Source: Uloborus plumipes
Taxonomy: Eukaryota > Arthropoda > Arachnida > Araneae > Uloboridae
Assembly: GCA_038373865.1 (NCBI GenBank)
Contig: JAXGGA010002389.1
Span: forward strand, 1-64,000
Direction of reading: 5' to 3'
Length of the DNA stretch: 64,000 nt
Positions 45,397-57,155 of the stretch are shown here, in pieces (the first letter of the stretch is position 1; each line of letters begins with the position of its first letter). The notes beneath the pieces were generated by a model. The model searched no databases, was not told the origin of the DNA, and saw nothing but the letters and a program-made list of their open reading frames with translations. The translations under genes were made by a program, and so were the position numbers.

Positions 45397-46150
45397 ACTT
45401 CCTTTTACGTAGTAAAGGAAGTATTGTGATCACGAAAAAAATTTCACTCAAATTTCGGTCTAAATTTTGACTTTGCTCACACCCGAGTGAATGTCGCGTA
45501 GTTTTTTCGACCTATCAGCACATGCATATGTACCTAACAACATACAAACAGCCGAAAAATCAATTTCGACCACCCCCGAGTAAATTACGACGAGTTTTCT
45601 CGTGACGTCTGTGTATACGTATGTGCGGATGTATGTCGCATAACTCAAAAACTATATGCCGTAGAAACTTCTAGCTTGGTATGTAGACTCTGAGGGGGGT
45701 TTAGTTGTGCACCTCTTCTGTGATTGCATTCGAATGTTCCCAAGGTGTTCTTTTACACCTTTTTTGGGGTAAATCAATGTTAATTTCAATACAGACTCAA
45801 GTGATATGAATTGGCGCGACCACTCGGCGACATCTCGCCAAGCTTTTGGTCGCCAAGTGTTTGACGCCAACTTGGCGACAAATTTGGAGAAAAAATTATT
45901 TTTTGAATTTGGGTTCAACTTGGCGCTATTGGCGATATTTTGCGAAAAATTCACTGAATGATATTAAATCAGCAATATTTAGAAAATTAACCATTGTAAA
46001 ATATTTTTTGCATTGTTTTGTGGCAGATTAGGGGAGTAAATATTTGAATTGTTACCTTGCTCACTCTAAGAACTTTTTTAACACTTAAGGCAACTACTAA
46101 GAAATTTACACGTAAAAGGAAGTAGTGTGGGGTCCATACCAGATTTTTTT
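45397..46150 (+). mobile_element. ACTTCCTTTTACG family element, full copy
   Basis: It begins ACTTCCTTTTACGTAGTAAA and carries the inverse CGTAAAAGGAAGT at 46111-46123, close to the right edge GGGGTCCATACCAGATTTTT. The interior combines the segment seen at 11683-12003 with the segment seen at 43172-43556, confirming that those two are parts of one family. Contains repeated CGCCAAG/CTTGGCG dyads. No coding capacity. Confidence 0.75.
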
Positions 46151-46151
46151 A

Positions 46152-48491
46152 GTTAGTATTACTTTCTCTCTATATATTTGTTTCTAGGCAGAGTAGTAGA
46201 TTTTAATGTATCGTCAAAAGTTCAAACTTTTCTTTTTGCATTGATTTTTTTTCTTTGCTTGAATAACATTCACTTCAGAAAGTTGTGGTCTTGACATGAA
46301 AGTAAAGGTGGTTCTTTTTTTTTTGAAATAAGTTTCTTTGGATTAAAAAACAAATAATATGAGCTCAAATTTTTGTATTAGTTTCTTTCATAAAATTGTT
46401 TATTGTATTAGAAATTGACAAGAACTAAACAACTAAACCCAAAACAGACAACAACTATAAATCTAAATCTGAAATGAAGCTAAGGAGTTTCATTTTGAAC
46501 AACTTTAATGTGTTTGAACAACTTCACATGCGCACACGCACATACATACTAAGACAAGTATTTTATTTGCTAAAAAATAGAAACTGGCAACTGATAAACA
46601 TTTTAATAAATTATAAGAGTTTGCTTTTATCGTCTGCCAACAATGAAAACGGTTCCGATAGCGTGAATAAAGGCTAAGCTGCATTTGCTAAAAAATGCTA
46701 TAACTCGCGTTCTATAGAACATGGAAGATCCAATTACATCGTATCAGATGCAGAAAATGTTTCTCTTTCATTTGGTGCCTTTTTTTTTTTTTTAAGTTTT
46801 GAAGTATGTTTTCACTGCTAAAATCCCGAAAAACCTTTCAAAGGTTTTTACTTAAGATCTTCGCTAATTTATAACATACGAAGACGCAACCTAGCTAAGA
46901 ACACTTTCGATCAACTCCAATTTCAAACACTTTTTTTTCTTTCAAAATCGGTCCATCCGATAGGCTGCAAAGTGCCACAGACAGATACACAAATACATAT
47001 ACAAGCCAAATGCATAAGCCCCCTTCCTTTGTGTTAAAAAACCCCTCCTTTTAGAAAGATCTTTCTGCTTACTCTCTTAGCTATGCCTTTGCAGCTTTTT
47101 ACTGTAAGTCTATAACAAATATTTTTTAGATAAGTGTGTTAGCCATTTATTATACGATTATAACAAATATTTAGCCATTTATAGTACGTTTCTAATCGCA
47201 TGCATTTTTAAGCACTGCGAAGTTTTAACCTGCTTTTTTTATTCTGTAAACAACAGCACTAATAATTGATAGAAAATTACGATACTTAAATTCATACTTG
47301 TTCTTTAAATAGCCATTAGTTGTTATTAAATATGTTAGTTGTAATTTTTGTTTAGAAAAGTATTTATAAACATCTCAGAAGCAAAAGAATTTGCAAAAGT
47401 TATTTAAAAGCTTCAATTGTTCGCTTTGCAAAGTTCTGTACATTTTTTTCTAACAAATGCTTTCCATCTGTAAAAAGATAGAAACATGTGTAGTTGTGCT
47501 TTGAACTATGACATATATCGTTTCTAAAGTTAAAAAACAGTTCACCCTTTTAGTTGAAATTTCTGAAGTTAATTCACCTCAAAATTTATAAAATAAATAA
47601 ATAGTTGTTTAAAGAAACGTAATATTTCAAAAGAACTTTTTCCATCATGGAGTATACTAAAAAGAAAACTAATCTTTTTCTTTTTATTTTTTGACGATAT
47701 AACACATAGAAAAAGAATCGATGTTTCTTAAAAACACATTGTAGCATCTAAAACACTTTAAAGGTAAGATTTCTAAAAAGAATCATCTCTTCCTAACTTA
47801 ATTCCAAACAAAATCTATGGTTTCTCCTCAACAAAATATTTTTACTTCTGAATGTATACATCAAAACATGTGAGTTCTTGCATTTAATTCTTTACCCCAA
47901 TGCCGCTGCTCCAAAAATAAATGAAGCTGAAAACGGAAAATTCAAACCAAAGTTTTGTTATAAGTCATAAGATCGGCATTGATTCCCAATAATAGTTTTT
48001 ATCCTTAAATCTCTCTGTTTCTGTTTCTCAAGACGCGAAATGATTTTTGGATCTTTTTTCCCGAAATATGTTTATCTTTTTAAGTAAAATGCAATTCTGC
48101 TAGAATAGCCAAACTCGATCCCTTCTTGTATAGGTTCATCTGAACTTTAAACTTCTAAAGAATTACATCAAAAGAAAAAAAAAAGCATTTACTGCAAAAC
48201 TAACGCTTTTCTTTGACGTATAAAATAACAAACTGCTTTATTTTTCTATCGAATCTGTGTTTAAAAATAAATAAACGTTTAAGCTGAAAGAATAAAATAT
48301 GTTATTTTTTAAAAATAGCTCCTCTTTTGTTTTTTAGATACGGCATCACATATTGGACATACTCAGTACAGCGGTGATCATTAACACGAGTTGCTGCTCC
48401 ACCCACATTGTTGTTGTTACAAATCTCCAGCTACCTACCAAACTCTACAAATTATGAGATTCTAAAAAACTTCAAAGTCAGAGAACCACGA
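46152..48491. other. AT-rich DNA with one dispersed repeat
   Basis: TAGAAACTGGCAACTGATAA through CCAACAATGAAAAC (about 46575-46655) recurs at about 54107-54175 inside the minus-strand Helitron. CACAGACAGATACACAAATA near 46977 is a Helitron-like flank motif. No gene recognised. Confidence 0.45.
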
Positions 48492-48498
48492 GTTTAAT

Positions 48499-50727
48499 CG
48501 TTACCATCGAAACTCCAAGCCTTCTGTCTGATTTCTGACGTCACTCACTTGAGGCCAGCGGATTATATTGGCGCTTATTATTGGCCCGTTTTTACTAAAC
48601 TTTTCTCGGTGGGAAAATTGTTGATTTTAAAAACAAGAAAATCAAACTTTTGGATCAAAAAAACTTTTCTGAAATGAATATGCAAAGCACAATTCTAAAA
48701 AATATTTATTTACATGTCAATGTATTTTTTCATAAATTACAAAGATCTCAAGGGAACGAAAAAATATGAGTTTTATTTTTCTCATCATAGTTTCATCTAT
48801 ATTTAGAAATCGAGCACTTGTTTGGCATTTTTTTCCAGTCGGTCTGAAAAAATTCAGGAATGAAAAAAATGTTATGATCAAGTAATGATATAAATGTTCA
48901 TTAGTACAAAACACGAATCATGCTTGTTAAAATTACCTATACTAATAGGTTTTAAACTGCTACTACTAATAGGTCTAAAAAAAAGTTTTATTTAATTTTT
49001 CCTATTCTAATTAAATCTGTCAAAAGCTCAAAACTTATGACATTACTGTCAGTAAATTACAGAATTTTAAAATGTCTGTCCTAAGCTTAAAAATTTATAT
49101 GATTTTATTATTTGTATTTATAATTGAAAGTTCAGTATTATTCATAAGAAAATACTTTAATGTTTTTGACACATATCAATACATAATGGATATTCATGAT
49201 CATGATGCTGAGAGAAGTAGAAATTGTGGGCAGCTTACTAGAATTATTTTTTAGCTTTTTTTTCCTAATAAGTAAGGTTTTATTTATGCTTGATTTTTCT
49301 TTACAAAAGCGCAATTTGTAGTAAACGTTTAATATCAGTTTGTTTGCTTCTTCATTATTTCTTTAGTTGAGATCAAATGTAGATTTTCGGCCCTTATGTA
49401 ATGCTCTAAATTAAAAGGTACAATAAAGAGTTTCGACAATGTTGGTTGATGGCGCAGCTAAAAATTTGGCTCAATTTCTTACCTCGCAAACTTTTTTTTT
49501 TACAAACCAATCCTCCAAAAACCATTTAGAACTATAAAATGTCAAGGAGCAGTTAAAATTTCGCCAAACCAAAACTCGTCTAAATGTGCGATAGTTTTTG
49601 CAATCATAAAATTGCGCCAAAAATCAACACTTAAACGTTTTCCAAAATGTTTAGCGCAGCATTTATGTTAGCTTCATTTATTTCGTTGACCGATTTCTTC
49701 AACTTTGAGATAACTGTGTTAATATTGTTAAATGGCTTTCGAAATTTCGCCAAAAATTTTACTTTTATTGACTAGCGTAAAATTAGCGAACTTGAAATCA
49801 CATCCAAAAAAATTATTGACAAAAAAACTTTAATTTTATTAACTCAAGTTTTAAGATTTGGAAAAGGAAGATTTTACCTAAATGGCTTTTGCAAAGTTTT
49901 GGCGAAATTAATTGTCGAAGATACAATACCTAAATCGGTACATATTTTACTTTCAGCAAGCTTTTTAAAAACGTGCCAAAACCAAGTATTAGTAAAATTC
50001 TTATCATTAAATCTGTCAATTTACATTGTAAATACCACAGCATAGTTATTATACAGCAAACGAAGGACTTAAGTGTTTTGCCAGGAATGGATTACTTTAC
50101 TGAAAATGGCGGTTCATAAATATTTCGTCGGCAGGTTGTATTTGAGTTTCGAATAGATACAAAGTTTTTGTCAATGCATTACTCTAAACGCTTTAAATAT
50201 TTTATAATCCTTTAACAGGTAATACATCAACTTCATTTCATTACGAAATCGTTGTATATGGTTTAGGAAAATGGTTAGTTTAGCTAGATTCTTGACTTAA
50301 CTTTCGAACCTGGCGGTTACATTTTGAAAAAGTACAGCTTTTACAATCCGGAAAAGAAATTTCAATTAGGCAAGCATTTTTTATGAATAAATATTTAAAT
50401 TTCGCACAGAAAGTCTGAAATAGATCAAGTAAACTTAAAGCTCAGTCAACTAATCCGGAAACTATCAGAAATTTCAGTTAGACTTAAAAATAAGTTAATT
50501 TCAATATTATAAAGGGATATGATGCATGAAAGAAAGCACAACTTACCTTTTACAATCCAAATGAAGGTTTTGGTGATAAAATCCAACTGGAATAAGATTC
50601 TTCTAGCTAGTTTGAATGGGTTTTGCGTATAATAACAAGCTGGAAAATGAAAGAAACTGGCCCCAATATGATGACGTAGTCCCTAGCAACCGTTTCAGAC
50701 AGAAGGCTTGGAGTTTCGATGGTAACG
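48499..50727. mobile_element. 2.2-kb TIR element with perfect 33-bp TIRs
   Basis: Both ends read CGTTACCATCGAAACTCC inward, identical over 33 bp. Each is flanked by GTTTAAT (48492-48498, 50728-50734), a 7-bp duplication. A 7-bp duplication is unusual, and an 8-bp one with a lost base cannot be excluded. The interior is AT-rich with many TTTCGCCAAA/TTTGGCGAAA-like motifs and no transposase. Superfamily unassigned. Confidence 0.85.
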
Positions 50728-50898
50728 GTTTAATCATATTATCTTCTTTATGTATAAAAATGAATGTATGTACCTATGCATATCCTTTATAGATTCCCCC
50801 TTCTGATTTTGCTAAAAATTTCACAGTGTGCTTGTGTCTTTACTGGGCACATCAAGAGACCAATTAGAAAAAGAAATTTGACAGGTAGTTATTTTTAA

Positions 50899-51666
50899 CC
50901 GACTTCAACAAAGGAGGAGGTTATCAATTCAAAGCGTATGTTTTTTTTTGTTTGTTCGCACATAACTTATGATCTACTGAACCGATTTGGACGATATTTT
51001 TTTTAATCGATAGGAGATGGTGTAACTTAGGTACCATGTACTCATATGACGATATTTGTTCACTAGAAAAAAAGTTATTATGGAAAACAGTAAATTTCAT
51101 GTCATTTCCCCATTAAATGATTAAATTTTCAATCCATTGTTGCAAAAATTTTTGCCTCGCAGCAGCAATATTAATAGTAATCATGATGAAAAATTTGAAC
51201 CAAGGCTTAACTAAATCTAACATGAAACTCATTAGCGGTAACGTACGTAGTATGTGTTAAAATCTTATGAACAACGAGAAACTAGAATTGCTTTGAAATA
51301 TAAATTAGTTGACAAACCGTTGATATTTAAATGGCTTTGATTAAGCTAGTACACAAATAAGTACCAGAGAATAACAAAGATTTTTTTTTTAGTGTCAATC
51401 TTTTATAATTTTAGACGCGTTGATAGTTTCTTCCTTTTTTTTCAGTTTATTTTATGGAGCATTTACTTAAGAAAATTAGGTGAAGTTCCGTAATGGAAAC
51501 ATTACCTTATTTCATAAGTACACTTACACTAAAAAGAATAAAATAAAATAATTTTGGAAAAAAATAGAACCGACTTCAGTTGGAAATTGCTCTAAAAAGT
51601 AAAAAATAATTTTTTTCTTTGAACACCATCGAAACTACTTTTAAACATAAGTTTTGAAGTCGGCGC
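50899..51666. mobile_element. CCGACTTC-ended element
   Basis: ACCGACTTCAACAAAGGAGG at the left and TTTTGAAGTCGGCG at the right are inverted. The left end phrase CCGACTTCAA..AAGGAGGAGG is one I associate with dispersed arthropod MITEs. The right part doubles as one arm of the long inverted repeat described separately. Confidence 0.5.
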
Positions 51667-51997
51667 AAAAACGATAGGTCAAATGATATTTAACCATATT
51701 TTGCCAACATTTTTCAGAGAAACCATTGAAAATTAAAAGCAGAATATTTGTACCAGTACACGAATGTGTGGTAATGAATGAAATGTATGCGAATGCTTTT
51801 AAAGGAGCTGGATCCATTAAAATGTATATAGTTGAATTATAGTTGCGTATGATTCTTTTCATTGTTTTTGCGCCTACTTCAAAACTTATGTTTAAAAGTA
51901 GTTTCGATGGTGTTCAAAGAAAAAAATTATTTTTTACTTTTTAGAGCAATTTCCAACTGAAGTCGGTTCTATTTTTTTCCAAAATTATTTTATTTTA
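51539..51997. repeat. 134-bp near-perfect inverted repeat with 191-bp loop
   Basis: Arm 51539-51672 matches the inverse of 51864-51997 with only one or two differences. Each arm includes AGAACCGACTTCAGTTGG and GAACACCATCGAAACTAC. The two arms are probably the ends of two CCGACTTC-family copies in head-to-head arrangement, or one foldback element. Confidence 0.85.
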
Positions 51998-52319
51998 CTC
52001 CAATTTGGTGCACATTTCCACATAAAATCTCTAATTTTTGAAAGGCTTTCCTAGATTCAAATCATTATTCAGTGCTTCATCTCAACTTCCCCTCGACAGC
52101 TAATTTTGCGTTTGATATTGTCTTTGCTTCGCGTGGTTTTCCGAGGCTTCTCTCAATTCAAATAATTAAGAAATGCTTCTTTCGTGAAATTCACCCTTGA
52201 ATATATAATACTTTTGTTTTTATTTTTTCAAAAGTACAAATAATATTTTTTTTTAGAAAATCACTACAGATAAATAATGCATTTAAGTTTGATTTAATGC
52301 TGTCCTTTACACCAATTTA

Positions 52320-52610
52320 GATCCGCTATATAGACAGGCCGACGCATCAAGATTTAGTTTCACCACTTTGGATCCAATTCATGATTTTTTACTATCAATT
52401 TTTCATTGTTGTGAGCTAGGGTTACCAGAAAAAAGTTTTGGCACATTGCTAAGCTTTGCCAAATCCACGTGCCGCTAATAATTGCTCACAGTGAAAAATT
52501 ACCAAAACGCGATACTTTGCCAGAAAAAACAACCACTCAAGCACCCAAACACGCGCTGGATCCAAAGTGGGGAAACTTAATCTTGATGCGACGGCTCGTC
52601 TATATAAGGG
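52320..52610. mobile_element. ~290-bp MITE with ~50-bp imperfect TIRs
   Basis: TATATAGACAGGCCGACGCA with CATCAAGATTTAGTTTC is matched inversely by the right end (TGATGCGACGGCTCGTCTAT). The element is flanked by a 13-bp direct repeat, TTACACCAATTTA (52307-52319 and 52613-52625), longer than usual for a cut-and-paste duplication. GGATCCAAAGTGG dyads lie inside both TIRs. Confidence 0.65.
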
Positions 52611-53070
52611 CCTTACACCAATTTAACTGACCGCATTATTGCGAAAAAATACTTTCGTGGATTTCACATGTGGCATTTTAACGTGCGCGACGCAGGGTAT
52701 ATCTACGAGTTATGTATAAACTAGCAGTACCCGCACGGCGATGCCCGTGCAAAAAATGTAAAGAAAGTCAACTGAATAAATTTAAATTCACTCCACCCTC
52801 TTAAGTAAAATTATTATATTCTTTAATTCAAATGTGCACCACGACCTTTTAAAATATATTGATGACACTTTTAATGCCATTTCAGTTTGTAGTGTTCAAT
52901 GCGAGGATTATTTTAGTTTTAAAGACTTTTTTCTTCTTTTCGTGTGTGTGTGACGAACTTATTTATTTTTAGCGAAATTTTTACGTTTCAATGGAACTTT
53001 TGACACAACTGTAGAGCCAAGATTTTCGAAAACTCTCAATGACCACAGCAATATTGCCCTTGAAATTTAA

Positions 53071-53446
53071 TATCTCCCCAAAAACAACAGTGTTGTAAAA
53101 AAATCCCCCGCCAAGAAAACCTTAAATACTCAGCCTTAAAAAGTTATGATATCGAGTTTTCCCGCCAAGTTTGTGCCAAACTACAACTAACCTGTATGTA
53201 TAGTTCTTTTAAATTGTTTTCAGTTTTGCCAGGCGGGAAGCTTTGTCTTGTGAGGTGGTTGCTTAATGAGTAAAAACTTCCCGCCTGGCAGGACTGAAAA
53301 CAATTTAAAAGAACTATACATACAGGTTAGTTGTAGTTTGGCACAAACTTGGCGGGAAAACTCGATATCATAACTTTTTAAGGCTGAGTATTTAAGGTTT
53401 TCTTGGCGGGGGATTTTTTTACAACACTGTTGTTTTTGGGGAGATA
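53071..53446. repeat. 170-bp inverted repeat with 36-bp loop
   Basis: Arms 53071-53240 and 53277-53446 are nearly identical in inverted orientation, with two differences seen near GCCAGGCGGGAAG. If transcribed it would form a long, almost perfectly paired hairpin RNA. GGCGGGAA motifs occur at both ends of each arm. Confidence 0.9.
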
Positions 53447-53771
53447 TCACATGTTTTTGCATTAATATTATTTCTTTGCCTGTTTTTTTTTCTCTTCAAA
53501 ATTTACTTTGCATGTGTTTTTTTCCCTTCAACATTTTTCTTGGCGGTCCGACATCTGTGGTTTTCTTGGCGGCATGCATTTGGTGCAAAAGTTCAAGGAT
53601 CTTCTTCAGTCTGGGATAAATTTGAAATCAATCACAATGTACCACCCGAACCGACGCAAAACAAAGCTAGTTGCTAACAATACTACGATTAAATTAAAAG
53701 TTAAAAAAAAAAACCCCAACCCTTACTGCCGATCTCATATTAAAATGAACTAAATTGAAGATCCCATTTAA

Positions 53772-54056
53772 CATTCGAGCGTTCGCGCTGGGTCTTTTCG
53801 ACCCAGGCGCAAGGATAAACACTCGCTGCTCTACTTCTATTTGAAAGAAATGGATCAGGTCCACTGTAGCTGCATTCAAAGTCGACCCCTTGAACTTGGA
53901 TATACTTTTGAGATCCTTGATTAATATTTGTCAAAATCATGATTTACTACTGAATTATTCATTAAATATTGTTAAAATGCTCTTAAAATGTAATATGGGT
54001 CACTCTGACCCAGCGCGCGCTCTCGTGTATCGGTATGTCGCGCGCTTTCCGGAAGG
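53772..54056. mobile_element. 285-bp piggyBac-type MITE
   Basis: TTAA at both sides (53768-53771, 54057-54060). The left end CATTCGAGCGTTCGCGCTGG and right end CGCGCTTTCCGGAAGG show only partial inverted similarity, but each is followed inward by a GGGTC...GACCC hairpin, a feature of piggyBac-type MITEs as I know them. Confidence 0.65.
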
Positions 54057-54523
54057 TTAAAAGCCCTATGCAATAAAATCAATTACAAATATTTTATTTG
54101 TTAACAAATAGAAACTGGCAACAGATAAAATTATAAATCATTGAGTTTTCTTTCCTCGTGGCCCAACAATGAAAACATAAACGCTCAGATGTTGAACAGA
54201 GCTGGTAGATAGAAATCGGACCAATTTTAAGCATTAATAACTCCGGGGTGCGATGACCCCGGGGGTAAATTTTGGGAAAATGTCCTCAATGTCTCATCGA
54301 GAATATTCATACCAAAAATCAACACTAAAGACCCCCGGGGAGAAAAGATACGGAAAATAAAAGCGAGGGGGAGGGGGTGGGGGGGTCGAAAAACCCCCTA
54401 TGCCGAGCTTTGGGACAAAATAAATGTGGGTGCAAAAGCAGAGCTCAATCCGAGTTACCGTTTAGTCTGGACCCCTGTCAAACAATTTTTAAAAAGTGCG
54501 AAAAATAGCGATTTTATAACATA

Positions 54524-56736
54524 TATCACCCCTCCCCTGAGGGTCCTGGATGTTTTGCTTTAGTATGTGCCGTCAGGGGCCGCTGGAGATTGAGTATACC
54601 AAAAATGAACTCTAAGGATCTTTATGGGGCTGAGATACAGAGGGGTGAAAACCCCGGTTTGGTTACTCGCGTAAACAGTCCTAGTCGCTCTTTTACATTT
54701 TTATTGGCGACGGAAATTTCTTGGCGGCTTGTATTTGGTTTTCTTGGCGGGGCGGGACGCTCCCGCGTCCCGTGATAATTCACCGATTTAACCGTAATTT
54801 CAATGTAAAATTGGTCGCCAAATCTAAATTTATTAACATAGGGAACCGATTGTATCAGGTAGATCAGCCACAGCCATTCTTCCATGATTTTAATGTGAAC
54901 ATTAAAAGGAAAGAAATATAATGTCTTTCGTACCATCTCTTTGAAGTGATTACAATCTAACAGTGACCCTCAAATAATCAAGATTTCACTGGCCGGGAAC
55001 CTCCTCTGAAGAAAAATTATTATATCCTTTAGTTCAAATGCGCTCCACAACCTTTTAAATTCCACTTAAAGTCATGTTAAAGTTTAAATCAATTCGCCAA
55101 ATAAATATAAGAGACAGAAAGTTAAGTAAGTAACAGGAGATATTAATTAATCAAATTGAATAAATTTTCAAGGCTTAAATCTATACGCAAATTTAAACCA
55201 CAAAGTAACTTCAGGGACAAAAGAGCAGCTGATCAGGAAAATGGCTCTAGTGTTTCAGTTCTGCGTAGAGTTAGGCCTTGAAAATTGACTAAATTTGATT
55301 AATTAATATCTCCTGTCCTAATTAACGGACAGAAACGTGCTAAAACTTTTCTTTTTCAGAAAAAAAAACCCTTTCCAACGATATATAATGTTTTGGGGTG
55401 GGGCGAGGTTTTCCCCCCTCAATTATGGCGGATACACCAAAAATGAGACTAATTAATTAATTTAAAAATAACTAATTCGAAATTAAAAATTTGGGCTTCG
55501 AGGTGCACGAGGGCGGGGTACGTTCGAATTTTTGAGCCAAGTTTCAGGTCTGTGGGTGCTGCGGGGGCTTCTGGCCAGCGGTTACAAACATACAGACAAA
55601 CGAACACCGTCATCTTTATATATATAGATATCACCCCTCCCCCTGAGGGTCCTGGATGTTTTGCTTTAGTATGTGCCGTCAGGGGCCGCTGGAGATTGAG
55701 TATACCAAAAATGAACTCTAAGGATCTTTATGGGGCTGAGATACAGAGGGGTGAAAACCCCGGTTTGGTTACTCGCGTAAACAGTCCTAGTCGCTCTTTT
55801 ACATTTTTATTGGCGACGGAAATTTCTTGGCGGCTTGTATTTGGTTTTCTTGGCGGGGCGGGACGCTCCCGCGTCCCGTGATAATTCACCGATTTAACCG
55901 TAATTTCAATGTAAAATTGGTCGCCAAATCTAAATTTATTAACATAGGGAACCGATTGTATCAGGTAGATCAGCCACAGCCATTCTTCCATGATTTTAAT
56001 GTGAACATTAAAAGGAAAGAAATATAATGTCTTTCGTACCATCTCTTTGAAGTGATTACAATCTAACAGTGACCCTCAAATAATCAAGATTTCACTGGCC
56101 GGGAACCTCCTCTGAAGAAAAATTATTATATCCTTTAGTTCAAATGCGCTCCACAACCTTTTAAATTCCACTTAAAGTCATGTTAAAGTTTAAATCAATT
56201 CGCCAAATAAATATAAGAGACAGAAAGTTAAGTAAGTAACAGGAGATATTAATTAATCAAATTGAATAAATTTTCAAGGCTTAAATCTATACGCAAATTT
56301 AAACCACAAAGTAACTTCAGGGACAAAAGAGCAGCTGATCAGGAAAATGGCTCTAGTGTTTCAGTTCTGCGTAGAGTTAGGCCTTGAAAATTGACTAAAT
56401 TTGATTAATTAATATCTCCTGTCCTAATTAACGGACAGAAACGTGCTAAAACTTTTCTTTTTCAGAAAAAAAAACCCTTTCCAACGATATATAATGTTTT
56501 GGGGTGGGGCGAGGTTTTCCCCCCTCAATTATGGCGGATACACCAAAAATGAGACTAATTAATTAATTTAAAAATAACTAATTCGAAATTAAAAATTTGG
56601 GCTTCGAGGTGCACGAGGGCGGGGTACGTTCGAATTTTTGAGCCAAGTTTCAGGTCTGTGGGTGCTGCGGGGGCTTCTGGCCAGCGGTTACAAACATACA
56701 GACAAACGAACACCGTCATCTTTATATATATAGATA
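54524..56736. repeat. tandem duplication, two units of ~1106 bp
   Basis: 54524-55629 and 55630-56736 are almost identical. The second unit has one extra C in the opening CCCCTCCCCCTGAGG. The join carries TTTATATATATAGATA, the Helitron 5' terminus, and the same sequence ends the second unit. The duplication therefore runs exactly from Helitron 5' end to 5' end and is recent. Confidence 0.95.
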
Positions 56737-56865
56737 TAACAATTATTTCAGCATTAAAAATCGCATGCGTGATGCAAATCGCTATAAACCTAGGATTATC
56801 AAGAGTACTGATTTATTTTTTTTAGTTTAATGAACTTTAGCGATACTAAGAACTTATGTATGATG

Positions 56866-57155
56866 AACGATCCGATTTGAACAAACTTGATGTTTGTTTT
56901 CGGAACATCCAAGTGACGCCTTATGTTTGTATTTAGTTTTTTGTTCAATTTTGAACAGCTAAAAAACCTGTGTCCCTCTAATTACATTTGACTTAACTGC
57001 TCGGTTCAAACTAGCCTCTGATTTTTCGGAAGATCCCGGCGAGGACATAAATTAGTAGTCTTATATAATTAATAGAATATTGATCATATGCTAGAATGAT
57101 CATGTTAGTATGAGGGAAAGTATACTCGTTTAGTTCTGGACGGAAATTCTTGTTA
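56866..57155 (-). mobile_element. diverged partial copy of the AGCCTACTTTCCCG family, minus strand
   Basis: On the minus strand it reads AACAAGAATTTCCGTCCAGA, ACTAAACGAGTATACTTTCC, then a minisatellite-like unit with GAACAAAAAACTAAAT and a TTCAAATCGGATCG-type end. Older than the other copies. Confidence 0.55.

Larger units (their letters stand above)
52720..56734 (-). mobile_element. Helitron, minus strand, with duplicated 5' end
   Basis: On the minus strand the 3' end reads a hairpin (GCACGG gcatcg CCGTGC) then GGTACTGCTAGT, followed by host T. The 5' end is TCTATATATATAAAGATGAC preceded by A. Both edges fit A/T insertion. Inside are a 170-bp-arm hairpin, a piggyBac MITE and a tandem ~1.1-kb repeat of the 5' region. 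No Rep/helicase ORF is recognisable, and the 104-codon ORFs in the duplicated part appear twice because the DNA is duplicated. Confidence 0.75.

Noticed and set aside
50740..50895. Third Helitron 5' end (TATAAAAATGAATGTATGTACC)
   Set aside because: The phrase resembles Helitron 5' regions, but no TC start at an A/T junction and no 3' hairpin could be placed.
55728..56042. 104-codon ORF found twice (54622-54936 and 55728-56042)
   Set aside because: It occurs twice only because of the 1.1-kb tandem duplication, and overlapping ORFs exist on the other strand.
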